From assembly GCA_022567155.1 (NCBI GenBank), contig JADFHN010000015.1, forward strand, positions 1-59,443: a DNA stretch of 59,443 nucleotides, given 5' to 3'. Shown here piece by piece: positions 17,175-26,249 of the stretch (positions within the stretch are counted from its first letter, which is position 1; every line of letters starts with the position of its first letter). The position numbers were made by a program, and so were the translations under genes. This stretch comes from Bacteroidota bacterium. GTDB taxonomy: Bacteria > Bacteroidota > Bacteroidia > Cytophagales > Cyclobacteriaceae. The notes beneath the pieces are model-generated. The model searched no databases, had not been told where the DNA came from, and was given only the letters and a program-made list of their open reading frames with translations.

Positions 17175-18155
17175 ATGAAAAACAGGGTAACTCAGCTATT
17201 TGGGATCAAATTCCCTATCATACAAGCCGGTATGGTATGGTGCAGCGGATGGAAACTTGCAGCGGCCGTAAGCAATGCAGGCGGGCTGGGCATTATCGGA
17301 TCAGGCTCCATGCATCCGGATACGCTTAAAGAGCATATTCAAAAATATAAAAAAGCAATCCGCAATCCCCTGGCCATAAATGTTCCACTGCTGTATCCTG
17401 AAATAGAAAAGCTTATCAACATAATCCTTGATGAAGAGATAAGAATCGTATTCACTTCGGCCGGCAATCCTGCTACATGGACACCTGTATTGAAAGAAAA
17501 GGGAATTACCGTAGTGCACGTAGTTTCGAGTCAAAAATTTGCCAGGAAAGCCGTTCAAGCCGGTGTTGACGCTGTTGTGGCAGAAGGATTTGAAGCAGGG
17601 GGGCACAACGGGCGTGAAGAAACTACTACCATGTGCCTGGTGCCGCTGGTTTGCGAAGCTGTGCAGGTTCCGGTGATAGCTGCGGGAGGGATTGGATCGG
17701 GAAAATCCATGATGGCGGCATTTGCACTTGGGGCCGAAGGCGTGCAGGTTGGCAGCCGGTTTGCAGCCAGCATCGAGTCATCTGCGCATATCGACTTCAA
17801 AGAACGTGTAGCCGGCGCTTCTGAGGGAGAAACCATCCTGACAATGAAAAAACTAACACCTGTGAGATTAATCAAAAATTCCTATTACGAACAGATTCGT
17901 GAGGCCGAATCCCACGGAGCAAGTCCTGGTGAGCTTACTAAAATACTGGGCGAAAAAAGGGCGAAAAAGGGCATTTTTGAAGGTGATATGGTTGAAGGTG
18001 AACTCGAAATAGGCCAGATATCAGCATCCATTTCCCGAATCCAGCCTGCAGCAGAAATTGTGAAGGAGCTATGGGAAGAATTCTGCAAGAGTAAAGCCAG
18101 TATCTGCAGTCTGGATCTGACTACGGATTCATATCTTACAGATTACCTTTGCTAA
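17175..18155 (+). CDS. Nitronate monooxygenase-like FMN oxidoreductase
   Basis: 326 residues from the ATG at 17175 (MKNRVTQLFGIKFPIIQAGM is the family start; the open frame runs 249 bp further up but overlaps the ClC gene antisense). A TIM-barrel flavoprotein of the 2-nitropropane dioxygenase group, which binds FMN and oxidises alkyl nitronates or related compounds. Visible motifs: PIIQAGMVWCSGWKLAAAVS, AEGFEAGGHNG (catalytic-type His), PVIAAGGIGSGKSMMAAFALGAEGVQVGSRF (phosphate binding). Close relatives in Bacteroidota are sometimes annotated as enoyl-ACP reductase II-like, so the substrate is open. Its last four bases overlap the end of the convergent gene at 18152. Confidence 0.88.
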   Translation: MKNRVTQLFGIKFPIIQAGMVWCSGWKLAAAVSNAGGLGIIGSGSMHPDTLKEHIQKYKKAIRNPLAINVPLLYPEIEKLINIILDEEIRIVFTSAGNPATWTPVLKEKGITVVHVVSSQKFARKAVQAGVDAVVAEGFEAGGHNGREETTTMCLVPLVCEAVQVPVIAAGGIGSGKSMMAAFALGAEGVQVGSRFAASIESSAHIDFKERVAGASEGETILTMKKLTPVRLIKNSYYEQIREAESHGASPGELTKILGEKRAKKGIFEGDMVEGELEIGQISASISRIQPAAEIVKELWEEFCKSKASICSLDLTTDSYLTDYLC

Positions 18156-19690
18156 GCAGGCGAGAGATGATAAAATTTATAGTGTACATAGTGCTTATCG
18201 GTTTTAAGGATATGCAGCACCTCATTCCATAACCGGTTAAAAGGATAAACTTCCAGTTCAGCATATTTGTCCTGCGGAATTTGAGCGTTTTTGAGTTTTT
18301 CGAAATAAATCTCGCCCTTTTTAAGAATACTTTCATAATTGAAATCAATTTCCGGCACCAGATTCAGCAAGCGTATAAACACACTGTTGCGATAGTTGCT
18401 TCGTTTATCAAGGTGAGAAGAGTTGTATATGTCAAGCTCATTTAAGGTCAGATTCAGACCCTTTAAATCGTTATCTCTTAAAAAATACAAAAACCGGATG
18501 GCCAGAACAGCAATGCTATACCCTGCATACTCCTTGGAGTAGTTCAGTTTGTAATTTAAAAAATGATTGAAATTAAAGCCCCACCTTACTAGTTTTTCGT
18601 CATTGAAATAAATCAGATAGCCTCTGTAAATTTTCCAACGCTCCCGGTCCATTTCATGAAGGGAATTAAAGCGTTTGTCTGTTTTTGTACTTCGGAGATA
18701 CTTTGCGGCAAGCTTGAATTTATCATTATGCATTGCCATTATAAATCTTAATTCATAAAAATCATACCACAAATCCGTTCCTAATATGAAAGTATTTTCC
18801 TTTTGATTCGCAAATTTCATCCCCTCTTCATATTCCTTTAGATTATAATAGGCCTCAAGCCGGATCAGAAAAATTTTATTACAATCAAGATCAACCCTGA
18901 TTTCTCCGTCATTACGGTGAAAATACCAATCTTCTATCTGGTGGCACAACTCATTAAGACGGCTGAAATTGTTAATGATTTTGTTGTAAAGCAATTCCAG
19001 TTTTAAGGCAAGTATTTCGATGCGTGTGCTGTTAAACTCTACTGATTTTTCCCGTATCTGTTCGATGCTGCCGGGAATCTGATTCAACGCCCGTATTTGC
19101 GCGCTGAATGATTTGTTTATCTGCACCAACTCGCTAAAGTATAATTCCTCAGACTCCCTGATAGCTTCCTGAAATTTCAGATAGTATCCCGACGCAAGCC
19201 CTACCTCATTATAAAGGCTCAGCTTCCCCTGCATTGCATAAATTTCTTTCAGCCAGACCAATGCCTGGCAAACAATATCAATTACCTCGCATACCTTGGC
19301 CAGTTTTAATAGATAAAGTAATTTTTTTGTGGCAAGATCGGTTGCTCCTTCGATCATGAGGATTCTGGCTTGATGGAGTTCATGATAAGACTCATACTCA
19401 TACTTCTTATAATGGGTGTATTCTTTCTTATCGTAGTCAAGAAAATAAAGGTGATTAAACAGCTTATGCCTGAGTTTGCTTTTGGCATTCCGGTAGTTTC
19501 TGTTGTTAATGTCGGCATTAAAGACTGTTAGTGCTGCTTCCTCGTCGGTTTTCAGGCCATTTTCAATAATGCTCTCAAAAAGTAGGTTGTCTTTGGAAAT
19601 TTCGTTTTTTCTGAAATTCTGATTCAGAAGCTGGATGCTGCGGTGTCCACGTTGTCTTTTAATTTCAATTAATTTGAGTATATCCTCCAT
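18152..19690 (-). CDS. Unknown 512-residue helical (TPR-like) protein
   Basis: I do not recognise a named family. The protein is almost entirely predicted helical, rich in Leu/Tyr/Glu/Lys and aromatic pairs, with helix-turn-helix pairs of about 35-40 residues suggestive of a degenerate TPR or related alpha-solenoid (for example AKKLLYLLKLAKV then ALVWLKEIYAMQGKL). There is no signal peptide or transmembrane segment, so it is probably cytoplasmic. The N-terminus (MEDILKLIEIKRQRG) is a short charged helix. It is monocistronic, converges with the flavoprotein gene by a 4-bp overlap, and diverges from the VOC gene at 19756. A protein-interaction scaffold is the most that can be inferred. Confidence 0.8.
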   Translation of the reverse strand: MEDILKLIEIKRQRGHRSIQLLNQNFRKNEISKDNLLFESIIENGLKTDEEAALTVFNADINNRNYRNAKSKLRHKLFNHLYFLDYDKKEYTHYKKYEYESYHELHQARILMIEGATDLATKKLLYLLKLAKVCEVIDIVCQALVWLKEIYAMQGKLSLYNEVGLASGYYLKFQEAIRESEELYFSELVQINKSFSAQIRALNQIPGSIEQIREKSVEFNSTRIEILALKLELLYNKIINNFSRLNELCHQIEDWYFHRNDGEIRVDLDCNKIFLIRLEAYYNLKEYEEGMKFANQKENTFILGTDLWYDFYELRFIMAMHNDKFKLAAKYLRSTKTDKRFNSLHEMDRERWKIYRGYLIYFNDEKLVRWGFNFNHFLNYKLNYSKEYAGYSIAVLAIRFLYFLRDNDLKGLNLTLNELDIYNSSHLDKRSNYRNSVFIRLLNLVPEIDFNYESILKKGEIYFEKLKNAQIPQDKYAELEVYPFNRLWNEVLHILKTDKHYVHYKFYHLSPA

Positions 19691-19755
19691 ATCTACGTAA
19701 TCTGGCAGGCAAAAAATCTATTTTAAAAAATAATTTAATAAATTTAGTACTTTAA

Positions 19756-20148
19756 ATGAAAATTACACACATAAAAGAGACATGTTTGTATATAAAAGAC
19801 TTGGATTTAGCAATTGATTTTTATCATAAAAAATTAGAATTCCCGATAATACGCTATGTCAAAGACAAACATGTGTTCTTTCGGGTGGGTTTTTCTGTCT
19901 TATTATGTTTCAATCCGGAGCACGCCAAAGCAAAATCGCACCCACCCCCTCACTATGCGTATGGAAAACAACATATCGCATTTGAAGTTCATCCGGACGA
20001 TTATGAAACCTCCAAAGCAAAAATAAGACAACTGGGAATTACTATTACCGACGAGGTTGTATGGGAAACCGGCCAGGAGTCCTTTTACTTTGAAGACACA
20101 TCCGGAAATTTACTTGAAATTGTGCCAAAAGGAATTTGGAGCGACTGA
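19756..20148 (+). CDS. VOC-superfamily (glyoxalase/bleomycin resistance) protein
   Basis: 130 residues with the paired beta-alpha-beta-beta-beta units of the vicinal oxygen chelate fold: THIKETCLYIKDLDLAIDFY at the start, HIAFEVHPDDYETSKAKI in the middle and ESFYFEDTSGNLLEIV at the end, providing typical His/Glu metal ligands. Family members bind a divalent metal and act on glyoxal adducts, antibiotics or aromatic ring substrates; the substrate here is unknown. It lies upstream of the cobalamin riboswitch but has its own start and is not controlled by it. Confidence 0.88.
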   Translation: MKITHIKETCLYIKDLDLAIDFYHKKLEFPIIRYVKDKHVFFRVGFSVLLCFNPEHAKAKSHPPPHYAYGKQHIAFEVHPDDYETSKAKIRQLGITITDEVVWETGQESFYFEDTSGNLLEIVPKGIWSD

Positions 20149-20174
20149 TTATTTTGCCTTAATTTGCAAACGAA

Positions 20175-20385
20175 TAATGGTTCGATGTGGTATATCTGTT
20201 CATTTATCATTAGGAATACCACGGATTAAAAGGGAATCCCGTGAAATACGGGAGCTGTCCCCGCAACTGTAAAATCCATATAAGGATGCTGGACCTGTCA
20301 GCCACTGTTCAACTGACCTGATTTGCAGGCACTGAATGGGAAGGCAACAGCATCAGGATAAGCCAGGAGACCTGCCATTATTTAT
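20175..20385 (+). ncRNA. Cobalamin (B12) riboswitch
   Basis: Between the VOC gene and the btuB-like start. The core is clear: AAAAGGGAATCCCGTG (20228 onward), then the ACGGGAGCTGTCCCCGCAAC segment with the conserved CCCGCAACTGTAA, GCCACTG in the middle, ATGGGAAGGC, and the B12 box AGCCAGGAGACCTGCC at about 20360-20375. In the family, adenosylcobalamin or a related corrinoid bound by this RNA lowers expression of the downstream uptake genes. The 5' boundary (peripheral stem) is approximate. Confidence 0.95.
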
Positions 20386-20424
20386 CCTCATTAACTATGC
20401 TTCGGGATAAAGCAGGATAAATAA

Positions 20425-22347
20425 ATGAATACACAAAACACAAACGTATCTGTACTTTTAGCGCTACTAAGTTTCCTTTGTCAGGTTGCCGCTGCTGCAC
20501 CCGGGTTCAGCCAGGATTCCCTGCAGACTCAAACTCTTCAAGAAGTTGTGATTTACGGAATGCCTTCCCGTGAGTTTATAACCGGGAGCCGTCAGCAGTA
20601 TTTTGACAGCATTGATGTTTTATTTCCTGCCTCCACGCTATCGGATTTACTGCATACCCTAACTCCGGTATATATCAAAGAATATGGAAGCTACATGCTG
20701 TCAACTATCTCATTGCGGGGAACGGGCGCCGGGCATACCTCCACCCTTTGGAACGGCCTTAACATTAATTCTTCCACACTCGGCATCACCGATTTTTCGC
20801 AGATCCCTGCATTTGCAGGTGACAGACTGGTTTTACATTACGGTGGCGCAAGCGCTTTGTATGGGAGCGAATCTATCGGAGGTTCGATTATCATTCAGTC
20901 CGAAGGCCTTTGGACTGATACACCATTACTCACCGTGTATCAGGATGCAGGCAGTTTTCAGACATACCGTTCCCGGGTAAGCCTGCGTATTGGTAACAGC
21001 CGTGTCGAAAGCTCCACACGTGCATATCATACGTACTCAAAAAATAATTTTCCTTTCAACAACATTTTAAAACCCGGATCTCCCGTAGAACGACAACAAC
21101 ATACATCCGTCCGGCAAACCGGGCTTCTCCAGGATGTTTACTGGAAAACCGGGGCTCGAAGTCAGTTTTCTGTCAACACCTGGTATCATCATAGCAACAG
21201 ACAGATTCAGCCCACTATGGGCAATACCGCAAGTGCGGACATTCAGGAAGATGAGAATCTCCGGCTTGCTGTTTCATTTCAGAATTCAGGCGATTGGGGC
21301 AGAATCAATGCTAAAGCAGGTTATCTCTACGATTTTATGCTGTTTAACAACGTTTTTAACACGACTTCAAATCAGTGGATTTTACAGTCAGCATGGAGCA
21401 GGAAGCTAACCCCTATGCTTAAAAGTACCCTGGGTGTAAGCTGGAAAAATGTGGCCGTAGAAACAAATAATTATGCCGGCAACGTGGCCGAGAATCGCTG
21501 GGATGTGTATCTGTGGATTAAATATACCCCGTTTCGTATATGGGAATTGGCGCTCAATATAAGACAGGCAGGTGTACCCGGATTCCGGATACCTGCAGCT
21601 CCTACACTGGGATCCACGCTGGACCTCATGAAAAACAATTCACATCATTTTCAGTGGCGTTTAATGGCTTCCGGCAACTACCGGATTCCAACCCTGAATG
21701 ACAGATACTGGAACCCCGGTGGTAACCCGGACCTGAAGCCCGAGCAAAGCTGGTCTGCAGAAAGCGGCTTCCTGTGGCAGTATGCGCACTCCCCTGAAAC
21801 TACGTTCACTTCAGATATTACCTGGTACAATATGTGGGTGGATAACTGGATAATCTGGCTTCCGCAAGGTAGCTACTGGAGCCCGCAAAATATCAGGGAA
21901 GTCCGTTCTTCCGGATTGGAATTAACCCTTTCGGGGATACATCATGTTGCCAATGGTACAATTGACTGGAACATATCGTATGCATTTACACGATCCGTGA
22001 ACAAAACAAGCCTGGATGAATACGACCGGTCTGCCGGAAAGCAACTTCCATTTGTCCCCCTTCATAATGTTTCAATGCTGGTTTATTATAATCTATTCAA
22101 CTGGAAATTTTCTTTTTCAGAAAACTATACAGGAGACAGGTTTATTACTACTGACAATGAAGACGTTGTTGATGGATACTGGCTGACGGATATGAAAATA
22201 TCCAGACAGGTAAAATGGACCAAAGAAAGTTTGCTGGTTTCATTTGAAATCAAAAACCTGTTAAACAAAACCTATTACAATTTACCTCTCAGAGCCATGC
22301 CTGGAAGAAATTTCCGGCTTGGGCTCATGTATAATCTTAATTATTAA
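20425..22347 (+). CDS. btuB: TonB-dependent corrinoid receptor, BtuB-like
   Basis: 640 residues. Signal peptide (residues 1-29) followed by a TonB-box-like segment (LQEVVIYGM), a plug domain (about 40-150, with TISLRGTGAGHTSTLWNGL and YGSESIGGSIII) and a 22-strand barrel ending in an aromatic/hydrophobic strand (FRLGLMYNLNY). It would import cobalamin or cobinamide across the outer membrane using TonB energy. The substrate call rests on the riboswitch directly upstream and the BtuG-like lipoprotein directly downstream (23 bp gap). The size is close to E. coli BtuB. It has no SusC-type N-terminal CarboxypepD-reg extension, which agrees with BtuB rather than a glycan SusC. Confidence 0.9.
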   Translation: MNTQNTNVSVLLALLSFLCQVAAAAPGFSQDSLQTQTLQEVVIYGMPSREFITGSRQQYFDSIDVLFPASTLSDLLHTLTPVYIKEYGSYMLSTISLRGTGAGHTSTLWNGLNINSSTLGITDFSQIPAFAGDRLVLHYGGASALYGSESIGGSIIIQSEGLWTDTPLLTVYQDAGSFQTYRSRVSLRIGNSRVESSTRAYHTYSKNNFPFNNILKPGSPVERQQHTSVRQTGLLQDVYWKTGARSQFSVNTWYHHSNRQIQPTMGNTASADIQEDENLRLAVSFQNSGDWGRINAKAGYLYDFMLFNNVFNTTSNQWILQSAWSRKLTPMLKSTLGVSWKNVAVETNNYAGNVAENRWDVYLWIKYTPFRIWELALNIRQAGVPGFRIPAAPTLGSTLDLMKNNSHHFQWRLMASGNYRIPTLNDRYWNPGGNPDLKPEQSWSAESGFLWQYAHSPETTFTSDITWYNMWVDNWIIWLPQGSYWSPQNIREVRSSGLELTLSGIHHVANGTIDWNISYAFTRSVNKTSLDEYDRSAGKQLPFVPLHNVSMLVYYNLFNWKFSFSENYTGDRFITTDNEDVVDGYWLTDMKISRQVKWTKESLLVSFEIKNLLNKTYYNLPLRAMPGRNFRLGLMYNLNY

Positions 22348-22370
22348 TTTATTAAAAACTGAAAATAAAA

Positions 22371-23423
22371 ATGATGAAACATATATTGAAAATGCTGATG
22401 GTTACTCTTGTAGTAGTGCACATTTATGGATGTAATCCGGATGATAACGTGATGCCCGCAGGCAAATATGAAAACGGGGTGCTGATCATAAACGAAGGCA
22501 ACTTTACTGACGGCGATGGTTCCGTAAGCTTCTATAACCCAGATACTGAGGATATACATTTAAAGATATTTAAAGAAGAAAACGGCAGACCGTTCGGCGG
22601 CTTGTTGCAATCTGTAACCGTTCACAACGGGAAGGCCTACCTGATTGACAACCTGGGTTCGAAAATTGAAGTGGTGGAAGCCGGTTCGTTTAAATGGGAA
22701 ACCACGATATCTGAAGATCTGTCCTTGCCCCGATTTTTTGCTGCGATTGACAATAAAGCCTATGTTTCAAACTGGGGTCCCTACGCCCCTGACTTCACAT
22801 CGCCTGATTCCTATATCGCCGTAATTGATCTGGATAACATGAAGGTGATTAAAAAAATAGATGTAAACTCAGCGCCGGAAGGGATCATTGTCGTTGGCGA
22901 AAAATTGTTTGTTTCTTCGCAGACGACTTCCGAAATATCGATTATAGATACCGGAACAGATACCATTACCGGAACCATACCAGTAGGTTTCGGCCCGACA
23001 CATTTTGTTACTGATAGCCAGGGTCGTATCTGGGTTGCTTGTACGGGCGGTGTGTTGTACGCTATAAATCCCGTAACTGAAGAAATAGCGGCCTCTGTGG
23101 AGATCGAAAATTTGACCGGTCGGATCAGCATCAATCAAAATACACAATCAATCTACCTGCTTACGAGCACATGGGCCCCGGATTATTCATACACCGAAAA
23201 TGAGGTGGTTACTTTAAACACAGGGAGCCCGGATGAAGTACGTAAAATTTTTGCCACACGCAACTTATATGGGTTGGGGGTAGATTCCGCATCGGGTGTA
23301 ATTTACCTGGCAAATTCAAATGCTTTTCTTGGAAATGGCACAATTATTAAAATTAATCCGGAAGGTACTGAAACCGGAAATTTTCCTGCGGGAAGAGGTC
23401 CGAACGGATTTGTTTTTCGCTAG
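22371..23423 (+). CDS. BtuG-like surface beta-propeller lipoprotein (DUF5074/YncE-like)
   Basis: 350 residues. Lipobox near the N-terminus (HIYGCNPDD, Cys21) followed by negatively charged DD, as in Bacteroidota surface-exported lipoproteins. The rest is a seven-bladed propeller pattern with repeats such as SYIAVIDLDNMKVIKKI, EISIIDTGTDTITGTI and IWVACTGGVLYAINP. It resembles BtuG of gut Bacteroides, a surface lipoprotein that binds vitamin B12 extremely tightly and caps BtuB; in that system the gene sits next to btuB under a cobalamin riboswitch, exactly as here. The function is inferred from fold and context; no BtuH or BtuFCD gene follows. Confidence 0.85.
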   Translation: MMKHILKMLMVTLVVVHIYGCNPDDNVMPAGKYENGVLIINEGNFTDGDGSVSFYNPDTEDIHLKIFKEENGRPFGGLLQSVTVHNGKAYLIDNLGSKIEVVEAGSFKWETTISEDLSLPRFFAAIDNKAYVSNWGPYAPDFTSPDSYIAVIDLDNMKVIKKIDVNSAPEGIIVVGEKLFVSSQTTSEISIIDTGTDTITGTIPVGFGPTHFVTDSQGRIWVACTGGVLYAINPVTEEIAASVEIENLTGRISINQNTQSIYLLTSTWAPDYSYTENEVVTLNTGSPDEVRKIFATRNLYGLGVDSASGVIYLANSNAFLGNGTIIKINPEGTETGNFPAGRGPNGFVFR

Positions 23424-23458
23424 GGTGGGGTGAATCTAAAAAGGAAAACCCGGCTGAT

Positions 23459-23731
23459 TTATTTTTGTACAGAAAGATTAAAAAGGGTCTGCTTATCGGC
23501 AGGGATTCCTGCTTCCTCTCGTTTGCTTATCACCGGAAAGACATTGTCATACCAGTTTTCATAATTGTGATATTGCACACAATCATGGGATATCTGTTTG
23601 TCAATCAATATTTTTATCACCTTGTCTGGTGATAACCATTGCTCAAAATGATTTTTCTGGTCATCCGGCAAATCCGAAAGTCGTATAAAATGGATCCCTC
23701 TGTAAATGTCTTCGGTAAATTTTTCACTCAT
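23459..23731 (-). CDS. Small conserved-looking cytoplasmic protein, unknown
   Basis: 90 residues (MSEKFTEDIYRG...), with many charged and aromatic residues, no signal peptide or membrane segment. The words RLSDLPDDQKNHFEQWLSPD and DCVQYHNYENWYDNV suggest a compact helical domain, possibly small and regulatory. It is oriented with the glycosyltransferase genes upstream of it (gap 65 bp). I recognise no family. Confidence 0.6.
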   Translation of the reverse strand: MSEKFTEDIYRGIHFIRLSDLPDDQKNHFEQWLSPDKVIKILIDKQISHDCVQYHNYENWYDNVFPVISKREEAGIPADKQTLFNLSVQK

Positions 23732-23796
23732 CCTTTGTCCCTCTTTAATTATTACTTAATCTCCAAATTACTACATAAGTAACCCATATCCGAAAG

Positions 23797-24516
23797 TTAA
23801 TAAAACATGTTATACCTAAATATGCAATAAATTGCGTGGAATCCATCTTTCCAGTCGATTTTTTTTCCTTCCTTATAGGTCCGGCCATAATAGGAGATTC
23901 CCACTTCGAAAATCCGGATATCCGGAATCCGGGAAATTCCGGCGGTTACTTCAGGCTCAAATCCAAATCTTTTTTCTTTCAGATTCAAGTGCTGAATTAT
24001 TTCTGTCCTGAACATTTTGTAACAAGTTTCCATGTCCGTGAGATTCAGGTTCGTAAAAAAATTTGAAAGCAGTGTCAGCAGTTTATTTCCAATTGAATGC
24101 CAGAAGAATAGGATACGGTGTGGATTTCCGCCTACAAATCTGGAACCATATACCACATCTGCCTCACCGTTGATTATGGGCCGAAGCAACAGGTTATAGT
24201 CATTCGGGTCGTACTCAAGATCGGCATCCTGTATAATCAGCACTTCGCCGGTTGCTTTTTTTATCCCGCTGTGTATGGCTGCTCCCTTACCCTGATTTGT
24301 TTCATGTTCAATCAGAACGATATTCTGCTCCTTATGGTTGCTGATAAACTCTTTCGCGGCTTTCACGGATCCGTCCACGGCAGCATCATTCACCAGAATT
24401 ATTTCTTTTTCAATGTTATGGAGCAATTTTACACCTGTTACCCTTTCAAGAATTCCGGCTATAAAATGTTCCTCATTATAGAAGGGTATGATAATGGTCA
24501 ACCGTGAAATTTTCAT
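23797..24516 (-). CDS. Glycosyltransferase family 2 (dolichyl/polyprenyl-phosphate sugar transferase-like)
   Basis: 239 residues of GT-A fold: LTIIIPFYNEEHFIAGILE at the start, IILVNDAAVDGS, GKGAAIHSGIKKATGEVLIIQDADLEYDPND with the DxD-type metal site, and VVYGSRFVGG. This is the pattern of DPM1-like enzymes that load a sugar from a nucleotide onto polyprenyl phosphate at the cytoplasmic membrane face. No C-terminal membrane helices. It follows the GT39-type membrane protein gene by 14 bp, so the two probably work together: this enzyme makes a lipid-linked sugar and the membrane protein transfers it. Confidence 0.92.
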   Translation of the reverse strand: MKISRLTIIIPFYNEEHFIAGILERVTGVKLLHNIEKEIILVNDAAVDGSVKAAKEFISNHKEQNIVLIEHETNQGKGAAIHSGIKKATGEVLIIQDADLEYDPNDYNLLLRPIINGEADVVYGSRFVGGNPHRILFFWHSIGNKLLTLLSNFFTNLNLTDMETCYKMFRTEIIQHLNLKEKRFGFEPEVTAGISRIPDIRIFEVGISYYGRTYKEGKKIDWKDGFHAIYCIFRYNMFY

Positions 24517-24530
24517 AAAATAAAATGGCT

Positions 24531-26060
24531 TCAGGGAAGTAATTTTAACAGGTAAGTGTCAGGTTTTTCAATGTGCAATATAAGTTCAAACTGATCAGAA
24601 TTATTTTGAATGGCAGGAAATAAATACCTGAATGTAGAGCTGTAACCCAACTGATCAATGACGACATAATCGGTTTTCCTGGCTCTAAGATCAGTAATGA
24701 GATCCTTATCGTCCTGCGTATATTTATATTTAGTTGTAAATGTGCCCGAATATAAATAGAACATTACAGGTTTTCTGCACGAAACCACAACATCGGTTAT
24801 TTCACGCTTTCTGAACCATTTTGCTGTCTCAAAATAATTATTCCACTTGGGTTCATATTTCATCTTTGCCTTTTTATGAAGATTTCGAACATCCGGATAG
24901 AAGGCTATGAGTATCAACAGTACTGGCCAGAGTGGCATTGTTTTAGTGTAATTCAATTTCTTGCGTAAGGCGGTAAACAGGAACTGTATTCCGTTTAAAA
25001 ACCCCATCAACAGAAACGGAAGCAGGGGGAGCACAAATCGTACCCCTACCCATACATCAGGCCAGAGCAAAAGCGCCACAAAAGTGCTTCCCATATAACC
25101 CACCACAAGCTTTTTGTATCGCTTCAGATTCACGATACCTGCTATGATGATAGCAGCTATGAGAATCCCTGTAATCCATTCTCCAATACTCGCCTCATCC
25201 CGGTAGTTAAATGTTTTGAAAGGGAAAAGCACATCCGGAATCTCACGGGTAATATAGCGTTCAATGTTTTTAATAATCCTTACATAAAGTTCCCCGGCGT
25301 TTATCGGGCCTAGCTCCGGCCTGTAGGGATTTATCATAACCAGTTGATTTATGTATGAGTTTCCACCAAGGTGCTGGCTGCGAAGCCACCAGGGAACAAA
25401 GAACAGAACGAACGCCGGAATATATGCTGCTAGTACCTTCCATTTTTTCTTCAAATCAAAAATGACTACCAGCCCAAAAGAAGCCAGCAGCGCGATACCA
25501 AGTGTACGAATATAAAACGCCACCATGAAAAAGATGAATGCAGCGATATAATTGGTGATTTCCCTTTTCCCGGTTTGATGGTATGCTTTAAAAAAGAAAT
25601 AAATGGAAAGAAGTGAAAAAAAGAGAAATGGAATTTCCGACATCATAATGGTTGAAAAACGCAGCAAATGGGTGTTAACAAGCAGAAAGGGAATAGATAT
25701 CCAGGCAATCACATTGTTTCCTGAAATATCACGGACTATAAAATATGCCAGAATCAACGTACACAATAAAAATAACCCATTCAATAGTTTAACAGCCGTA
25801 AATGAATCCCATACATGAAGTACCCCGCTTATTATTACCGGATAGCCCGGTGGAAAATGATTATTGGGAGATTTGAATATACTGTTAATACTTACATATC
25901 CTTCTCCCTGCCATAATGCTTTGCCCAGCATGTAATAGCTGGCATTGTCTCCGTTCATGTCAATTTTAGTATCAAATACATAAGCGTAGCTGATCATAAA
26001 CCCGATAAGGATTGCAATCAGAACGAAAATATCTCTATTTGGATTTTTAGATAGTTCCAT
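24531..26060 (-). CDS. Integral-membrane glycosyltransferase, GT39/ArnT-like
   Basis: 509 residues with about ten hydrophobic helices. The first periplasmic loop carries the acidic motif expected of GT-C enzymes (DTKIDMNGDNASYYMLGKAL) and NNHFPPGYPVIISG, followed by helices and a soluble C-terminal part (about 410-509). Such proteins transfer a sugar from a polyprenyl-phosphate donor to lipid A, a protein or a glycan on the periplasmic side. It is the first gene of the two-gene unit with the GT2 gene. Acceptor unknown. Confidence 0.88.
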   Translation of the reverse strand: MELSKNPNRDIFVLIAILIGFMISYAYVFDTKIDMNGDNASYYMLGKALWQGEGYVSINSIFKSPNNHFPPGYPVIISGVLHVWDSFTAVKLLNGLFLLCTLILAYFIVRDISGNNVIAWISIPFLLVNTHLLRFSTIMMSEIPFLFFSLLSIYFFFKAYHQTGKREITNYIAAFIFFMVAFYIRTLGIALLASFGLVVIFDLKKKWKVLAAYIPAFVLFFVPWWLRSQHLGGNSYINQLVMINPYRPELGPINAGELYVRIIKNIERYITREIPDVLFPFKTFNYRDEASIGEWITGILIAAIIIAGIVNLKRYKKLVVGYMGSTFVALLLWPDVWVGVRFVLPLLPFLLMGFLNGIQFLFTALRKKLNYTKTMPLWPVLLILIAFYPDVRNLHKKAKMKYEPKWNNYFETAKWFRKREITDVVVSCRKPVMFYLYSGTFTTKYKYTQDDKDLITDLRARKTDYVVIDQLGYSSTFRYLFPAIQNNSDQFELILHIEKPDTYLLKLLP

Positions 26061-26249
26061 ACATGTTGTCGCCGCAAAACTCGAAAGATATAATGAATTT
26101 AATTTACATTAAATGCGGCAGTGAATCGAATTACATTATTAATTATTACTTTTCACAGGAATTTAAGTTTGAAGCAACAAAGCTTTCAACTTTAAATACA
26201 GATAAAAAGGTTGAACTTTCCGGTGTGACTCCTGAAAAAAATAGAGACA

